DNA of 64,000 nucleotides from a bacterium M00.F.Ca.ET.205.01.1.1 (GTDB lineage: Bacteria; Pseudomonadota; Alphaproteobacteria; Rhizobiales; Rhizobiaceae), in contig SRUQ01000012.1 in the NCBI GenBank assembly GCA_004791255.1, positions 165,524-229,523 of the forward strand. The letters run 5' to 3'. The notes beneath the pieces are model-generated. The model was not told where the DNA came from. It saw only the letters and a list, made by a program, of their open reading frames with translations, and ran no database searches. This document shows positions 50,105 to 57,521 of this stretch, one piece after another. The position numbers and the translations under genes are program-made. How positions within the stretch are numbered: position 1 is the first letter of the stretch; every line of letters begins with the position of its first letter.

Positions 50105-51166
50105 ATGGCTCAGGCAGGGGAACATGACAGACTGGATGCAACGGCCGATGCACGGCTGGCGGCCATCGTCGATTCCTCCTTCGACGCCATCATCGGCAAG
50201 GACCTGAACAGCGTCATCACCAGCTGGAATTTGGCGGCCGAACGCATGTTCGGCTACAGCGCCGAAGAGGCGATCGGCCAGTCCATCCTGATGCTCATTC
50301 CCGATCACCTCAAGAGCGAGGAAGTCGACATTATCGGCAAGGTCCGTAATGGTGAGGGCGTGGCGGGCTACGAGACGATGCGCAGGCGCAAGGACGGGTC
50401 ACCCATTGCCGTCTCGCTGACGGTGTCGCCGATCAAGAACAGCAATGGCGAGATCATCGGGGCCTCGAAGATTGCCCGCGACATTTCCGCCATCAAGGAG
50501 AGCGAGCGCCGCATCCGGCTGCTGATGCGGGAGGTGAACCACCGGGTCAAGAACCAGTTCGCGGTCATCCTGTCGATGGTCAGGGAGACCAGCAAGCGCT
50601 CGAACGACCCGCGCGAGTTCGAAGAGATGATCCGCGCCCGCATCATGGCGCTGTCGCGTTCGCATGACCTGCTGGTGACTTCGGAATGGGTCGGCGCCAG
50701 CCTGTTCGATCTGATCCAGGAGCACCTCAAGCCGTTCGGCCAGGAGGAACGGATATCGCTGTCGGGACCGCTTCTGACGCTGCAGTCGAATGCCGTGCAG
50801 AACCTCGGCATGGCTTTTCATGAACTTGGCACCAATTCATCCAAATATGGTGCGCTGGCCAGCGACAGCGGCCGGGTCGAGATTACCTGGACGATCGGAG
50901 TCGGGGCCCAGGCCGAGCGCCAGTTCGAACTGCTGTGGGAGGAGCGCTCCGAGCCCTATGATGGGGAGCGGCGCGACGACATTACGCGCAAGGGGTTCGG
51001 CACCGTCGTCCTGCAGCGGGTGGCGCCGCAGTCGCTTGGCGGATCCGCGGCCCTGGAGCGGTCGCCCGGCCACTTGAAATGGCACCTGTCCGCCCCACTG
51101 ATATCGATCATCGTGCCGCCGCTCGGCGCCGAGGCACCGGAGGATGCGCCGGGCTTCGGCATCTGA
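50105..51166 (+). CDS. PAS domain HWE-family histidine kinase
   Basis: 353 residues, cytosolic. PAS (about 15-135): AIVDSSFDAIIGKDLNSVITSWNLAAERMFGYSAEE, with PAC ending ASKIARDISAIKESE. The phospho-acceptor is His in LLMREVNHRVKNQ (about 147), and the ATPase part has FHELGTNSSKYGAL (N-box) and LLWEERSEP, the W-x-E feature of HWE kinases. Such kinases work with single-domain or PhyR-type regulators in general stress or light responses. No response regulator is adjacent. Confidence 0.92.
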   Translation: MAQAGEHDRLDATADARLAAIVDSSFDAIIGKDLNSVITSWNLAAERMFGYSAEEAIGQSILMLIPDHLKSEEVDIIGKVRNGEGVAGYETMRRRKDGSPIAVSLTVSPIKNSNGEIIGASKIARDISAIKESERRIRLLMREVNHRVKNQFAVILSMVRETSKRSNDPREFEEMIRARIMALSRSHDLLVTSEWVGASLFDLIQEHLKPFGQEERISLSGPLLTLQSNAVQNLGMAFHELGTNSSKYGALASDSGRVEITWTIGVGAQAERQFELLWEERSEPYDGERRDDITRKGFGTVVLQRVAPQSLGGSAALERSPGHLKWHLSAPLISIIVPPLGAEAPEDAPGFGI

Positions 51167-51186
51167 GCCGTCGGCGCCGACGCTGG

Positions 51187-51393
51187 CTAAAGGATGCCTG
51201 TCGTAACTTCGACGACGATCGCCGCGCCTTCCAGCGAACCGTCGGGAACGTGCACGACCCGCGACACCCTGAGATCCTGCGGGTTGCCGTCGCACGATAG
51301 CGAAACGCTCTCGCCGACGCGAGGCACGGCCTGAAAGACGGCCTCGGTGGTTTCAGGCCGGTTGTCGATGGATACATGGCATTTGACTGTCAT
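51187..51393 (-). CDS. Small hypothetical protein, 68 aa
   Basis: A beta-rich protein (VKCHVSIDNRPETTEAVFQAVPRVGESVSLSCDGNPQDLRVSRVVHVPDGSLEGAAIVVEV), perhaps a small barrel such as a PilZ-like or OB-like fold. GGGAGATGTCTC precedes the ATG. It converges on the kinase gene 21 bp from its stop. No family recognised. Confidence 0.7.
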   Translation of the reverse strand: MTVKCHVSIDNRPETTEAVFQAVPRVGESVSLSCDGNPQDLRVSRVVHVPDGSLEGAAIVVEVTTGIL

Positions 51394-51620
51394 GAGACAT
51401 CTCCCGTGAGGCGGCCCCTGCCGTCAACGCAGGCTGCGTGGAATGGTTTCAGAAGCGCTGCTGGTGAAACTTATTGGCGAGCCGGCCCGTTTATCACAAT
51501 TGCCCCATTTGTCTGCCGTAGCGGGGCGGTCGCCGGGGTTATTGGGGTTGCCCCGGCGATCTCGATCCTCCCGGATCAGATCGGCATCCCGCAAACGACG
51601 AGGGGCGTCCCGATCCTCGA

Positions 51621-51914
51621 CTATCGAGGGTCGTGAGGCACGAGATAGCTTGTCACCGTACCGTGCCCGATGCCCCTGGTGACCTGCACGGTCTTGTAGC
51701 CTTTCGGCAGCGAAGCGGTGGCGGTCAGGTCGATGGCGCGGCACCTTCCGATGATTTCGCCGTTGGGCGACTTTGCCAGCGTGTCGACCAGTGAAGTGCG
51801 GCACTCTTCAAGCGAGGCGTACAGGGCGGGAGCCGTCTCGACCGGCTTGCAGACCGATGCCTCGCCCGGGCTACACGAAAGCAAAAGCATCACTGCCGCC
51901 ATCACCGGTTCCAT
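51621..51914 (-). CDS. Small secreted protein, 97 aa
   Basis: The N-terminus MEPVMAAVMLLLSCSPGEASVC is signal-like; LLSC could be a lipobox, or cleavage may follow EAS. Three further Cys (CKPVE, ECRTS, GRCRA) suggest disulphides. The end HGTVTSYLVPH is beta-like. Conserved-looking but of unknown function. The 51394-51620 gap before it has no gene. Confidence 0.7.
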   Translation of the reverse strand: MEPVMAAVMLLLSCSPGEASVCKPVETAPALYASLEECRTSLVDTLAKSPNGEIIGRCRAIDLTATASLPKGYKTVQVTRGIGHGTVTSYLVPHDPR

Positions 51915-52043
51915 TGCCGATCTCCAAATGCTGAACGAGCGTCAACGTGGCAGCGGGAGCTTAGTTTCATTGTTGCTAAAATAGGTTTCCCAGGCCAAGC
52001 CGCCTGGCTGTGCGGCCCCTGACCGCGAAGCCCAAGGCGCGCC

Positions 52044-52089
52044 TGGTTCCCGCTCATGGGCTCGAACCACGTTCACGCCTTCAAAGGGC
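52044..52089 (-). repeat. att site: 3' half of tRNA-Gln duplicated
   Basis: 46 bases match 54691-54737 (CCA end to anticodon stem of the tRNA-Gln gene) except for one missing base. A tRNA 3' half standing apart from an intact gene in the same orientation is the usual footprint of site-specific integration. It marks the far end of the island. Confidence 0.85.
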
Positions 52090-52500
52090 TTAGTTTTGAG
52101 CCGTCCACCGTTCGTGACGGTCCCCCCACAAAGGGCCGCATTGATCCGCTGGTCTGGGGCTGGGTCGAAGTAGGCACAACCTTAGCCCGCTTGAACGGGC
52201 GACTGAAGCCCTCATGAAAGCTGCCGGCAGGCTTCAAGCCATGCTGGTTGAAAAGGCTCGGTCTAAGCTGGAAACCGTCGAGACCTTGAAAAGAAAAGCC
52301 CGGTCGCGAGCCGGGCTGAGGTCTTTCGAGGAGCCGGATGATGGGACATTCGGCATCGCTAATGTACGGCCCTATTGTGACGTTTGAATGAACCCTGGAC
52401 TGAGGCCGAGTCCCGCTTGACGCGCAATAGGAACTTGTTCTTATTTCGTTCTTGTGCCGGAGCAACCTGACAAGAGCCGAAGGGCGTCGCCTGGACGCTA
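52090..52500 (+). other. Island end: no clear gene
   Basis: Two short open frames overlap as ATGA at 52214-52217: one from ATG 52056 inside the tRNA copy (53 aa, containing RIDPLVWGWVEVGTTLARLNGR) and one from 52214 (57 aa, starting MKAAGRLQAMLVEKARSKLE). Neither has a ribosome site upstream of its start, and a GCCCGG/CCGGGC hairpin lies inside the second. They may be remains of element genes. Nothing else is visible. Confidence 0.3.
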
Positions 52501-52770
52501 ATGCATGCTCATGACGCGGGGCAGGTTGCCGGTGTTCGCTGCGGCCATTGCAACACAAGACGTTTCTACAAACCGGCCGAGTTGCGGGAAGTGATTGGGA
52601 ACGTCACGATCGACCAGGTCCGCAAGAAGATCCGCTGTCAGCAGTGCGGCAAACGAGAGTGGATGAGCGCTGAGCTTTTCCATGCTTGCGGCGAGGAGCG
52701 GCAAGTCATGCGCTTCCGGCGCCTGAAAGAGATCAGGTGGGAACGGCGGGTTGTCTGGGTCGATGAGTAA
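52501..52770 (+). CDS. Zinc-ribbon-like small protein, 89 aa
   Basis: Two CxxC pairs, CGHCNTRR (about residues 14-17) and CQQCGKRE (about 46-49), are spaced like a zinc ribbon, followed by a basic Arg/Trp-rich C-terminus (MRFRRLKEIRWERRVVWVDE). Probably a nucleic-acid-binding protein. It lies in the tRNA-Gln island, so it is element cargo. The start codon is uncertain: the ATG at 52501 lacks a clear ribosome site. Confidence 0.65.
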   Translation: MHAHDAGQVAGVRCGHCNTRRFYKPAELREVIGNVTIDQVRKKIRCQQCGKREWMSAELFHACGEERQVMRFRRLKEIRWERRVVWVDE

Positions 52771-53257
52771 AATGGCCGGCGCCCATCTTGGCGCGGGGTC
52801 GGACTGATAGAAGCAGACCCCGGCCAGGAAATGCGGCGGGCATTTTAAATTGGACTTTAGTCTTGGTGTCGAATTGCCATACGTCCGATGTTTTCGGTTT
52901 CGTCCCGGAAACGTCTACAAAACGTTCCTTATATTAGTAACTCGGAACATATGCCGTGTTCGAGAATTTACCCAAAGATAAACAATAGCTAGGGGTCAAC
53001 CAACGGGCCTCGATGCTGTGCCCCCGTTAATCCCTCGGGGGTGCCCGCCGCTGCCGTGAATGGGGCGGCGGGCTAATGTCTCCTCGTCGTTCAAGTACCG
53101 CGTCTGCTTTACGTTTTTGGGGCCGCGCGCGATGGCCGCAGCCGGATCGGTCGATCGTTACTTGCGAAGTTGCTAAAATAATGGAACCCTATGTTCGGGC
53201 ATGGGAAGTCGGGCAGAGGGTCGCCGAACCGAGACAGTTTCGGCGACTTGGGGATCG
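52771..53257 (+). other. AT-richer gap upstream of the SyrA/ExoX-like gene
   Basis: No gene is seen. 52850-53000 is clearly richer in A and T than the rest of the window (for example CCTTATATTAGTAACTCGG), which suggests promoter DNA or foreign origin. I looked for a nod box and did not find one. Confidence 0.5.
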
Positions 53258-53500
53258 ATGTATTTTGGACAGTTTCTCGTTGGGATGTCGGCCACGACCG
53301 TCATTGTGGCGATGTGGACATATGTGGCCACTGGTTCTTTCTGGCAGGCGCTTGCCTGGACGATAGCCGTGCTAGTTGTCCTACAGGTCGGCTATTTCGT
53401 GCTCGTCGTGCGCCTGATCTTCAACCGCGCACGCGAGGCGACAAGCCAGGATGGGGTCGACGCTGTCCCGCCGCTGCATCGTGACGGCCTTTGGGTGTGA
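53258..53500 (+). CDS. SyrA/ExoX-like exopolysaccharide repressor, 80 aa
   Basis: MYFGQFLVGMSATTVIVAMW, TYVATGSFWQALAWTIAVLVV and LQVGYFVLVVRLIF form two membrane helices in the pattern of the small rhizobial proteins annotated as exopolysaccharide production repressors (SyrA/ExoX family). These change EPS output through regulators or the Exo machinery at the inner membrane. The ATG at 53258 gives the family N-terminus, with TTGGGGA upstream. Being inside the tRNA-Gln island, it may be an acquired modulator of surface polysaccharide. Confidence 0.75.
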   Translation: MYFGQFLVGMSATTVIVAMWTYVATGSFWQALAWTIAVLVVLQVGYFVLVVRLIFNRAREATSQDGVDAVPPLHRDGLWV

Positions 53501-53805
53501 ACCTTTGTGGAAGCGAGGCCTCACAAAGCGCCAGAGCGTGCCGGACGCTTCGGCGGTGTAGGGCAGCGGCGGCGAAGAACCTTGCTGGAATGGATTCTGC
53601 GGCGGCCCGACGGTTGGGGGTTGAGTTGTTGGGCATGACCGCCGGGCCTAACCGGCAGGGTCGCCGGCTGGCGAGGTTATAGGCCGGTCGAACATCACTG
53701 CCACTTGGCAAAACGGGGGTGTTCGGCTCCCGAAGGGAGTGGTTGACGATTTTCAGCGAACAGTATCTATCCCGCCAGGCAGAGCTTTAGAAACCTTGCT
53801 GTTGG
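53501..53805. other. Gap without recognisable gene
   Basis: Open frames here are short and Arg- or Ala-rich in the way of shadow frames. A weak inverted repeat (GGCTCCCGAAGGGAG) lies at about 53727. Nothing else seen. Confidence 0.5.
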
Positions 53806-54408
53806 CTATTCGCACTGGCGGCGGGGCCCACCGGAATATGGCTGGTAGCTGTTGTCCGCAGGACGGTAGGAGCGGTAGCGGCTGAAGCAGGATTGGACGT
53901 GATCGTCTGACAGATCCTCTGCCAGGGGCGCCGCGCCGCCTTCGATATAGCTAACTTCGGTGGGCTGCTGCGCGGCCGGGTCGGCGGTGGCGGTGTGGAG
54001 ATAGGGCGACACGCAGGGCCGCTCCTGTCCGCTATAGGACATGTAGCTGTTGTACTCGGGGTTGTAGGAGCGGTAGCGGTCCGCACACCAGCTGACATGG
54101 GCGGTCGGCAGCCTGGGTTGCTGCTCGCCAGCGTCCGGCGCGACCGCTGCTGTATTGGTTGGGTCGAGCGCCTGCGCCTTGGCGGCGGCGTCGGTTGCCG
54201 TGGGCTGCGCGGCGGCCACACGCTCCAGCGCTTGCGCGGTTTTATCTACAGGCTGTGCATCCTTGGTCCAAAGCTGCGAGACGCCATCGGCGGGCTTCGC
54301 CTGATGCACGGGCTTGGCGACAATCAGCCAAGCAGCGAAAGCCAGTCCACTGGCGAAAACCGCAAGGGTCAGCACGAAGCCCCCGACCAGTGCCATAACC
54401 GCTTTCAT
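53806..54408 (-). CDS. BA14K-family protein with two repeats
   Basis: 200 residues. The N-terminal hydrophobic segment (VMALVGGFVLTLAVFASGLAFAAWLIV) is a signal or anchor. After a low-complexity Ala/Thr linker come two BA14K repeats: WCADRYRSYNPEYNSYMSYSG...C (about 105-130) and CFSRYRSYRPADNSYQPYSG...C (about 173-199). The Brucella BA14K protein is an immunoreactive, lectin-like envelope protein. AAGGAG precedes the ATG by six bases; GTG 54411 is the alternative. Part of the tRNA-Gln island. Confidence 0.85.
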   Translation of the reverse strand: MKAVMALVGGFVLTLAVFASGLAFAAWLIVAKPVHQAKPADGVSQLWTKDAQPVDKTAQALERVAAAQPTATDAAAKAQALDPTNTAAVAPDAGEQQPRLPTAHVSWCADRYRSYNPEYNSYMSYSGQERPCVSPYLHTATADPAAQQPTEVSYIEGGAAPLAEDLSDDHVQSCFSRYRSYRPADNSYQPYSGGPRRQCE

Positions 54409-54464
54409 CACACTCTCCTTGAGCCCCTGCTAATTGAATGCGGAGCGTGCGCACTGGTTCCAGC

Positions 54465-54503
54465 AAAAAGGCGCGTGATCCCGCCGGGATCACGCGCCTT
54501 TTT
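54465..54503. terminator. Strong bidirectional terminator
   Basis: AAAAAGGCGCGTGATCCC-GCC-GGGATCACGCGCCTTTTT is a perfect 18-base stem with A- and T-runs (described here as its two halves), working on either strand. It separates the BA14K gene from the fragment at 54552. Confidence 0.9.
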
Positions 54504-54551
54504 ACGGCCCGGCCGACGGCATCGCCGGCTTCGTGAATAGCGGTCTGCCGG

Positions 54552-54690
54552 TCAACCGTTTCCAACAATGCCGCTCAGGGCTGCGGTGCCTTCGCCGTTT
54601 GTGATGTCGACATTGTGCGCTGCATAAGCCGCCACGATTTTCGCCTTTGTGGTCTCGGTGGCGGCGCCGGTGGGTAGCCATTGAAAATAT
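54552..54690 (-). pseudogene. C-terminal fragment of an unknown protein at the island edge
   Basis: From the end of the tRNA gene the minus strand reads LPTGAATETTKAKIVAAYAA and then HNVDITNGEGTAALSGIVGNG before TGA, a natural-looking protein sequence without a start. It is followed by the strong terminator. It looks like the tail of an element gene truncated at the att junction, possibly phage-derived. Confidence 0.4.
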
Positions 54691-54764
54691 TGGTTCCCGC
54701 TCATGGGCTCGAACCACGATTCACGCCTTCAAAGGGCGCTGTCCTACCATTAGACGAAGCGGGA
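54691..54764 (-). tRNA. trnQ: tRNA-Gln (anticodon UUG)
   Basis: 74 bases on the minus strand. Acceptor TCCCGCT pairs with AGCGGGA, then A and an encoded CCA. The anticodon stem GCGCC/GGCGT encloses the loop CTTTGAA, giving UUG at 34-36. The T-arm has GTTCGAGCC. Its 3' half is the integration site of the adjacent island. Confidence 0.93.
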
Positions 54765-54819
54765 AGGCAGGAACGGTTATGGCGCGGGCACGGCCGGGCG
54801 TCAATTCGGGTCCGAGCGC

Positions 54820-54868
54820 CCAAGTATCAATTCGGGCCAAGTATCAATTCGGGCCAGGTATCAATTCG
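54820..54868 (+). repeat. Three tandem copies of a 17-bp unit
   Basis: CAAGTATCAATTCGGGC occurs at 54820 and 54837, and a third copy with one change and a shortened end at 54854; a degenerate TCAATTCGGG is also present at 54800. They lie 56 bp upstream of the tRNA-Gln gene and overlap the end of the next gene. Confidence 0.85.
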
Positions 54869-55160
54869 GAAATGTGTTGACCGGCTCTTCGCAGCGATAG
54901 ACCGGACATTGCCCGTCGCGAGCCTGGATATAGGCCGACATCGGCACTTGAGGCCAGTCGCATTCGTTGCCGAACTGCCTGACATAGCGGTCATAGGTGT
55001 TGGGGCCGGTGGTCAGCACGACGGCGCGGTGGCTCTGGATCATGGCGTTTATCTGAGCGCAACTGATGCGCCGGCTGTCGGGCCGCGCCTCGGCCGCGCC
55101 GGTCGCGACAAGCGCTGCCAAGGCAGTCACCAGAATGGCTCGAATGGACAGGGTGGTCAT
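54861..55160 (-). CDS. Small secreted cysteine-containing protein, 99 aa
   Basis: A signal peptide (TLSIRAILVTALAALVATGAAEA) is followed by RISCAQINAMIQSHRAVVLTTGPNTYDRYVRQFGNECDWPQVPMSAYIQARDGQCPVYRCEEP, with four Cys that could make two disulphides. I recall similar short proteins in rhizobia but no function. The C-terminal codons lie in the tandem repeat, so the end may have been changed by repeat growth. Confidence 0.75.
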   Translation of the reverse strand: MTTLSIRAILVTALAALVATGAAEARPDSRRISCAQINAMIQSHRAVVLTTGPNTYDRYVRQFGNECDWPQVPMSAYIQARDGQCPVYRCEEPVNTFPN

Positions 55161-55308
55161 GGCGGGAACCTCGACGTGTGATTCCGCCAAACTCGCATCT
55201 TGCCCGATGGTTCCGCAACCGCCGATGCATCCGGGCCTAACGAGCGGCCCGCGGCCCTTGCCTGGCCTGGGATCGCGCAACCAAATCGCCCGTCGCGCAT
55301 TGCTGGGC

Positions 55309-55503
55309 ATGGCCGGCAGGAAACCTTACGAAACGCCGCAATGGTGGCCCGGAAACGAGGATCGCGAAGCCATGTGCTGTTCGTTCTGCGGCGGCCGCGA
55401 CCACAGCTACGAGGATTGCCCGCAAAGGGATGTGTTCGCCGATCCTCCGCCTTCCGATCCGGATGACGCAAATCGCAAGCCGGCCGGCCCTGCGTTTCCT
55501 TAA
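55309..55503 (+). CDS. Possible small zinc-knuckle protein
   Basis: From ATG 55309 the frame encodes 64 residues with CSFCGGRDHSYEDCPQRD, a CxxC-x4-H-x4-C knuckle, and a Pro/Asp-rich tail. An ATG at 55372 would give a 43-residue form. No strong ribosome site; the alternative is chance. Confidence 0.4.
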   Translation: MAGRKPYETPQWWPGNEDREAMCCSFCGGRDHSYEDCPQRDVFADPPPSDPDDANRKPAGPAFP

Positions 55504-55518
55504 AACCGGTGAAATACT

Positions 55519-56421
55519 CTAACCAGCGGCTGTACCCGGTTCCCCGAAGAAGTCGGCCAATGCGGCCGCGGTCCTTGCCGGCTGCTCCTCGGGAAAGAAA
55601 TGTCCGCCGGGGACGGGCTCGCCGCGCACGTCGTCGGCCCATCGGCGCCAGAGGCCGAGCGGCCCGCCGTCATCGTGATACCAATCCGCCAGCGCACCCT
55701 TTTCGCTCCACAGTGCCAGCACCGGGCAGGCGATACGCCGGCCGGCTTTCTGGTCCGCATTATCGTGCTCGCGGTCGAGCGTGGCCGCCGCCCGATATTC
55801 CTCGCAGATCGCATGGATATGGGCAGGGTCACGCAAGGCATCGACATAGGCCTGCCGGACCTCGGCCGGGAATACCGACGACGATGAACCCCAGCCACCC
55901 AGCGCATTGTCGACAATCGCTTCGGCGGCGCCGGCCAGAATGGCTTCCGGCAGCGGTTCGGGCTGCGCCAGCAGCGACCAGGGCCAGTAGCCGAGCGCCA
56001 GCCTTGCATCTGCGCGGTCCCAAGCGTCGGCCGTCGGAACGATGTCGAGCACGGCAAGCTTTTCGATCTGGCCGGGATGATCAAGCGCCATGCGATAGGC
56101 GATGCGGGCACCGCGATCATGGCCGGCGACCCTGAAGCTGCCGAAGCCGAGCTTTGCCATCAGCGCCAGCAAGTCGGCGGCCATGGCGCGTTTGGAAGAG
56201 GGGGCGTGGTCAGGGCTCGAGACCGGGCAGGCGCTGCGGCCATAGCCGGGCAGGTCGGCGCACAGAACGGTGAAGCGATCTGCAAGGGCGGGCGCCACGT
56301 GGCGCCACATCAGGTGGGTCTGCGGAAAGCCGTGCAGCAGGAGGAGAGCCGGTCCCTGGCCGGCACGGCGGACGAACAGGCCGGTACTGCCGGTGTCGAT
56401 GGTTTGAAAATCTGCTGGCAT
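55519..56421 (-). CDS. Alpha/beta hydrolase with Asp nucleophile (haloacetate dehalogenase / epoxide hydrolase type)
   Basis: 300 residues. ALLLLHGFPQTHLMWRHVAPAL gives the oxyanion region, the nucleophile elbow is AGHDRGARIAYRMALDHP (Asp, about residue 107), and the His is in GGHFFPEEQP. This fits fluoroacetate/haloacetate dehalogenases and epoxide hydrolases. In dehalogenases the cap has a His-Trp pair before SxLAQP; here it is Pro-Trp (YWPWSLLAQP), so halide binding may be weak. No regulator next to it. Confidence 0.85.
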   Translation of the reverse strand: MPADFQTIDTGSTGLFVRRAGQGPALLLLHGFPQTHLMWRHVAPALADRFTVLCADLPGYGRSACPVSSPDHAPSSKRAMAADLLALMAKLGFGSFRVAGHDRGARIAYRMALDHPGQIEKLAVLDIVPTADAWDRADARLALGYWPWSLLAQPEPLPEAILAGAAEAIVDNALGGWGSSSSVFPAEVRQAYVDALRDPAHIHAICEEYRAAATLDREHDNADQKAGRRIACPVLALWSEKGALADWYHDDGGPLGLWRRWADDVRGEPVPGGHFFPEEQPARTAAALADFFGEPGTAAG

Positions 56422-56561
56422 TTCGCACCTCCGGTACCGGAACGGCCGGGGGATACGATTGGTTGCTCAGCGCAAACGGCCAACCTTTCCGGGTGGCATG
56501 CGTTGTTCCCTTGAAGGGAAGGCCGCCGCGGGCGGCCACGCATAAACGGAAAGGAAGAGCG

Positions 56562-56858
56562 ATGAGACGTCTCGCCATCACGTCATTCAGCCTGATGCTG
56601 GCCCTCGCCGCGCCCGCGGTGGCGCAGACCGGCCAGCAGACCATCGACGAACCACAGGACAAATGCAGCATGCAGCCGGAGAAAGACGCCAAAGAGCAGC
56701 CTGCCAGCGCCACTCTGACAGAGAAACTCGGTGATTGCGGCGGCGTGCTGAAGCCGCCGCCCACCGGCGACCAGGGCATGGCCGCGCCGGCGCCCGATGA
56801 AGGCAACACGCCTGTCATCAAGCCGGGCGAGGTGCCGCAGCAGCCGCCCAAGCCGTAG
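56562..56858 (+). CDS. Small secreted protein, Pro-rich, 98 aa
   Basis: Signal peptide RRLAITSFSLMLALAAPAVAQ, then a short hydrophilic mature part with two Cys (DKCSMQ, GDCGGVLKPPP) and a Pro-rich C-terminus. GGAAAGGAAGAGCG precedes the ATG. Probably periplasmic; no family recognised. Confidence 0.75.
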   Translation: MRRLAITSFSLMLALAAPAVAQTGQQTIDEPQDKCSMQPEKDAKEQPASATLTEKLGDCGGVLKPPPTGDQGMAAPAPDEGNTPVIKPGEVPQQPPKP

Positions 56859-56884
56859 CAGGGCACGGCCCGAAGAAAGGGGAC

Positions 56885-57130
56885 CTATCGGACCAGCACG
56901 CCAGCGTGGTTGCAGAGCGCGAAAAACGCTTCCTGTGCCTCGCCGATGCCGGTCTGGTCTTCGAGTGCCGCCTCGACCTTCTCGCGCGCGGCCTGGTAGA
57001 ATGGGCCGCGCTTTGCCTGCGGCCAATCGATCAGGATTTCGCTGGCATCCTGGAGCGTGGTGACATCGCGGATTGTGTCGGACCCATGCGGCCTGATGCG
57101 GACCGGTGTCGACAGCAGCATGCTGGTCAT
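56885..57130 (-). CDS. DUF982 family protein (second of a tandem pair)
   Basis: 81 residues: VRIRPHGSDTIRDVTTLQDASEILIDWPQAKRGPFYQAAREKVEAALEDQTGIGEAQEAFFALCNHAGVLV fits DUF982 (written to show order: V, then W, then AxxAFxxxC near the end). Its ATG overlaps the stop of the upstream DUF982 gene (TGATG-type overlap at 57128-57132), so the two are co-translated and may form a heterodimer. Confidence 0.85.
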   Translation of the reverse strand: MTSMLLSTPVRIRPHGSDTIRDVTTLQDASEILIDWPQAKRGPFYQAAREKVEAALEDQTGIGEAQEAFFALCNHAGVLVR

Positions 57131-57381
57131 CACGATTTGCCGCCGCCGGGCAGGAACGCCGCTTCGCGGCCGGCGTCGATCATGGCCCGCATCGCTTTCT
57201 CGGGCGGGGTCCAGCCGTCCAGCGCGTCGCGGCAACTGCGCAAGGCGGCGCGGTAGCGGCTGCCATGGTCGCCCGGCCAGTCCCCGAGGCACTCCAGGCC
57301 CTCCCATGCGCTGCGCACCACGCGTTCACGCGCCGGTCCAAATTTCAGCCTGACCGGGTGGGGAAAAATCTTGTCGTTCAC
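57130..57381 (-). CDS. DUF982 family protein (first of a tandem pair)
   Basis: 83 residues, GTG start. HPVRLKFGPARERVVRSAWEGLECLGDW is the N-terminal half and YRAALRSCRDALDGWTPPEKAMRAMIDAGREAAFLP the C-terminal half of the family. Coupled to the next gene by overlapping stop and start. Confidence 0.82.
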   Translation of the reverse strand: MNDKIFPHPVRLKFGPARERVVRSAWEGLECLGDWPGDHGSRYRAALRSCRDALDGWTPPEKAMRAMIDAGREAAFLPGGGKS

Positions 57382-57521
57382 GGCGGCATCTCCGGTATGG
57401 GACCGCCAGACAACGCCGGCGGGCGCACTGGGTTCCGTGGCGGCGCGGTCAAGTTTTCGGCGGCGCGCCGCTGTGGCGTGCGAAGGCTGTCTTCACCTTG
57501 CCGAACTTGCCGCTTTTGGTG

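Noticed and set aside
52771..53257. nod box or SyrM site before the SyrA/ExoX-like gene
   Set aside because: No stretch resembled the nod-box consensus on either strand; only general AT-richness is seen.
54820..54868. Possible CRISPR repeats
   Set aside because: The 17-bp units are directly adjacent without spacers, there are only three, and no cas gene is present.
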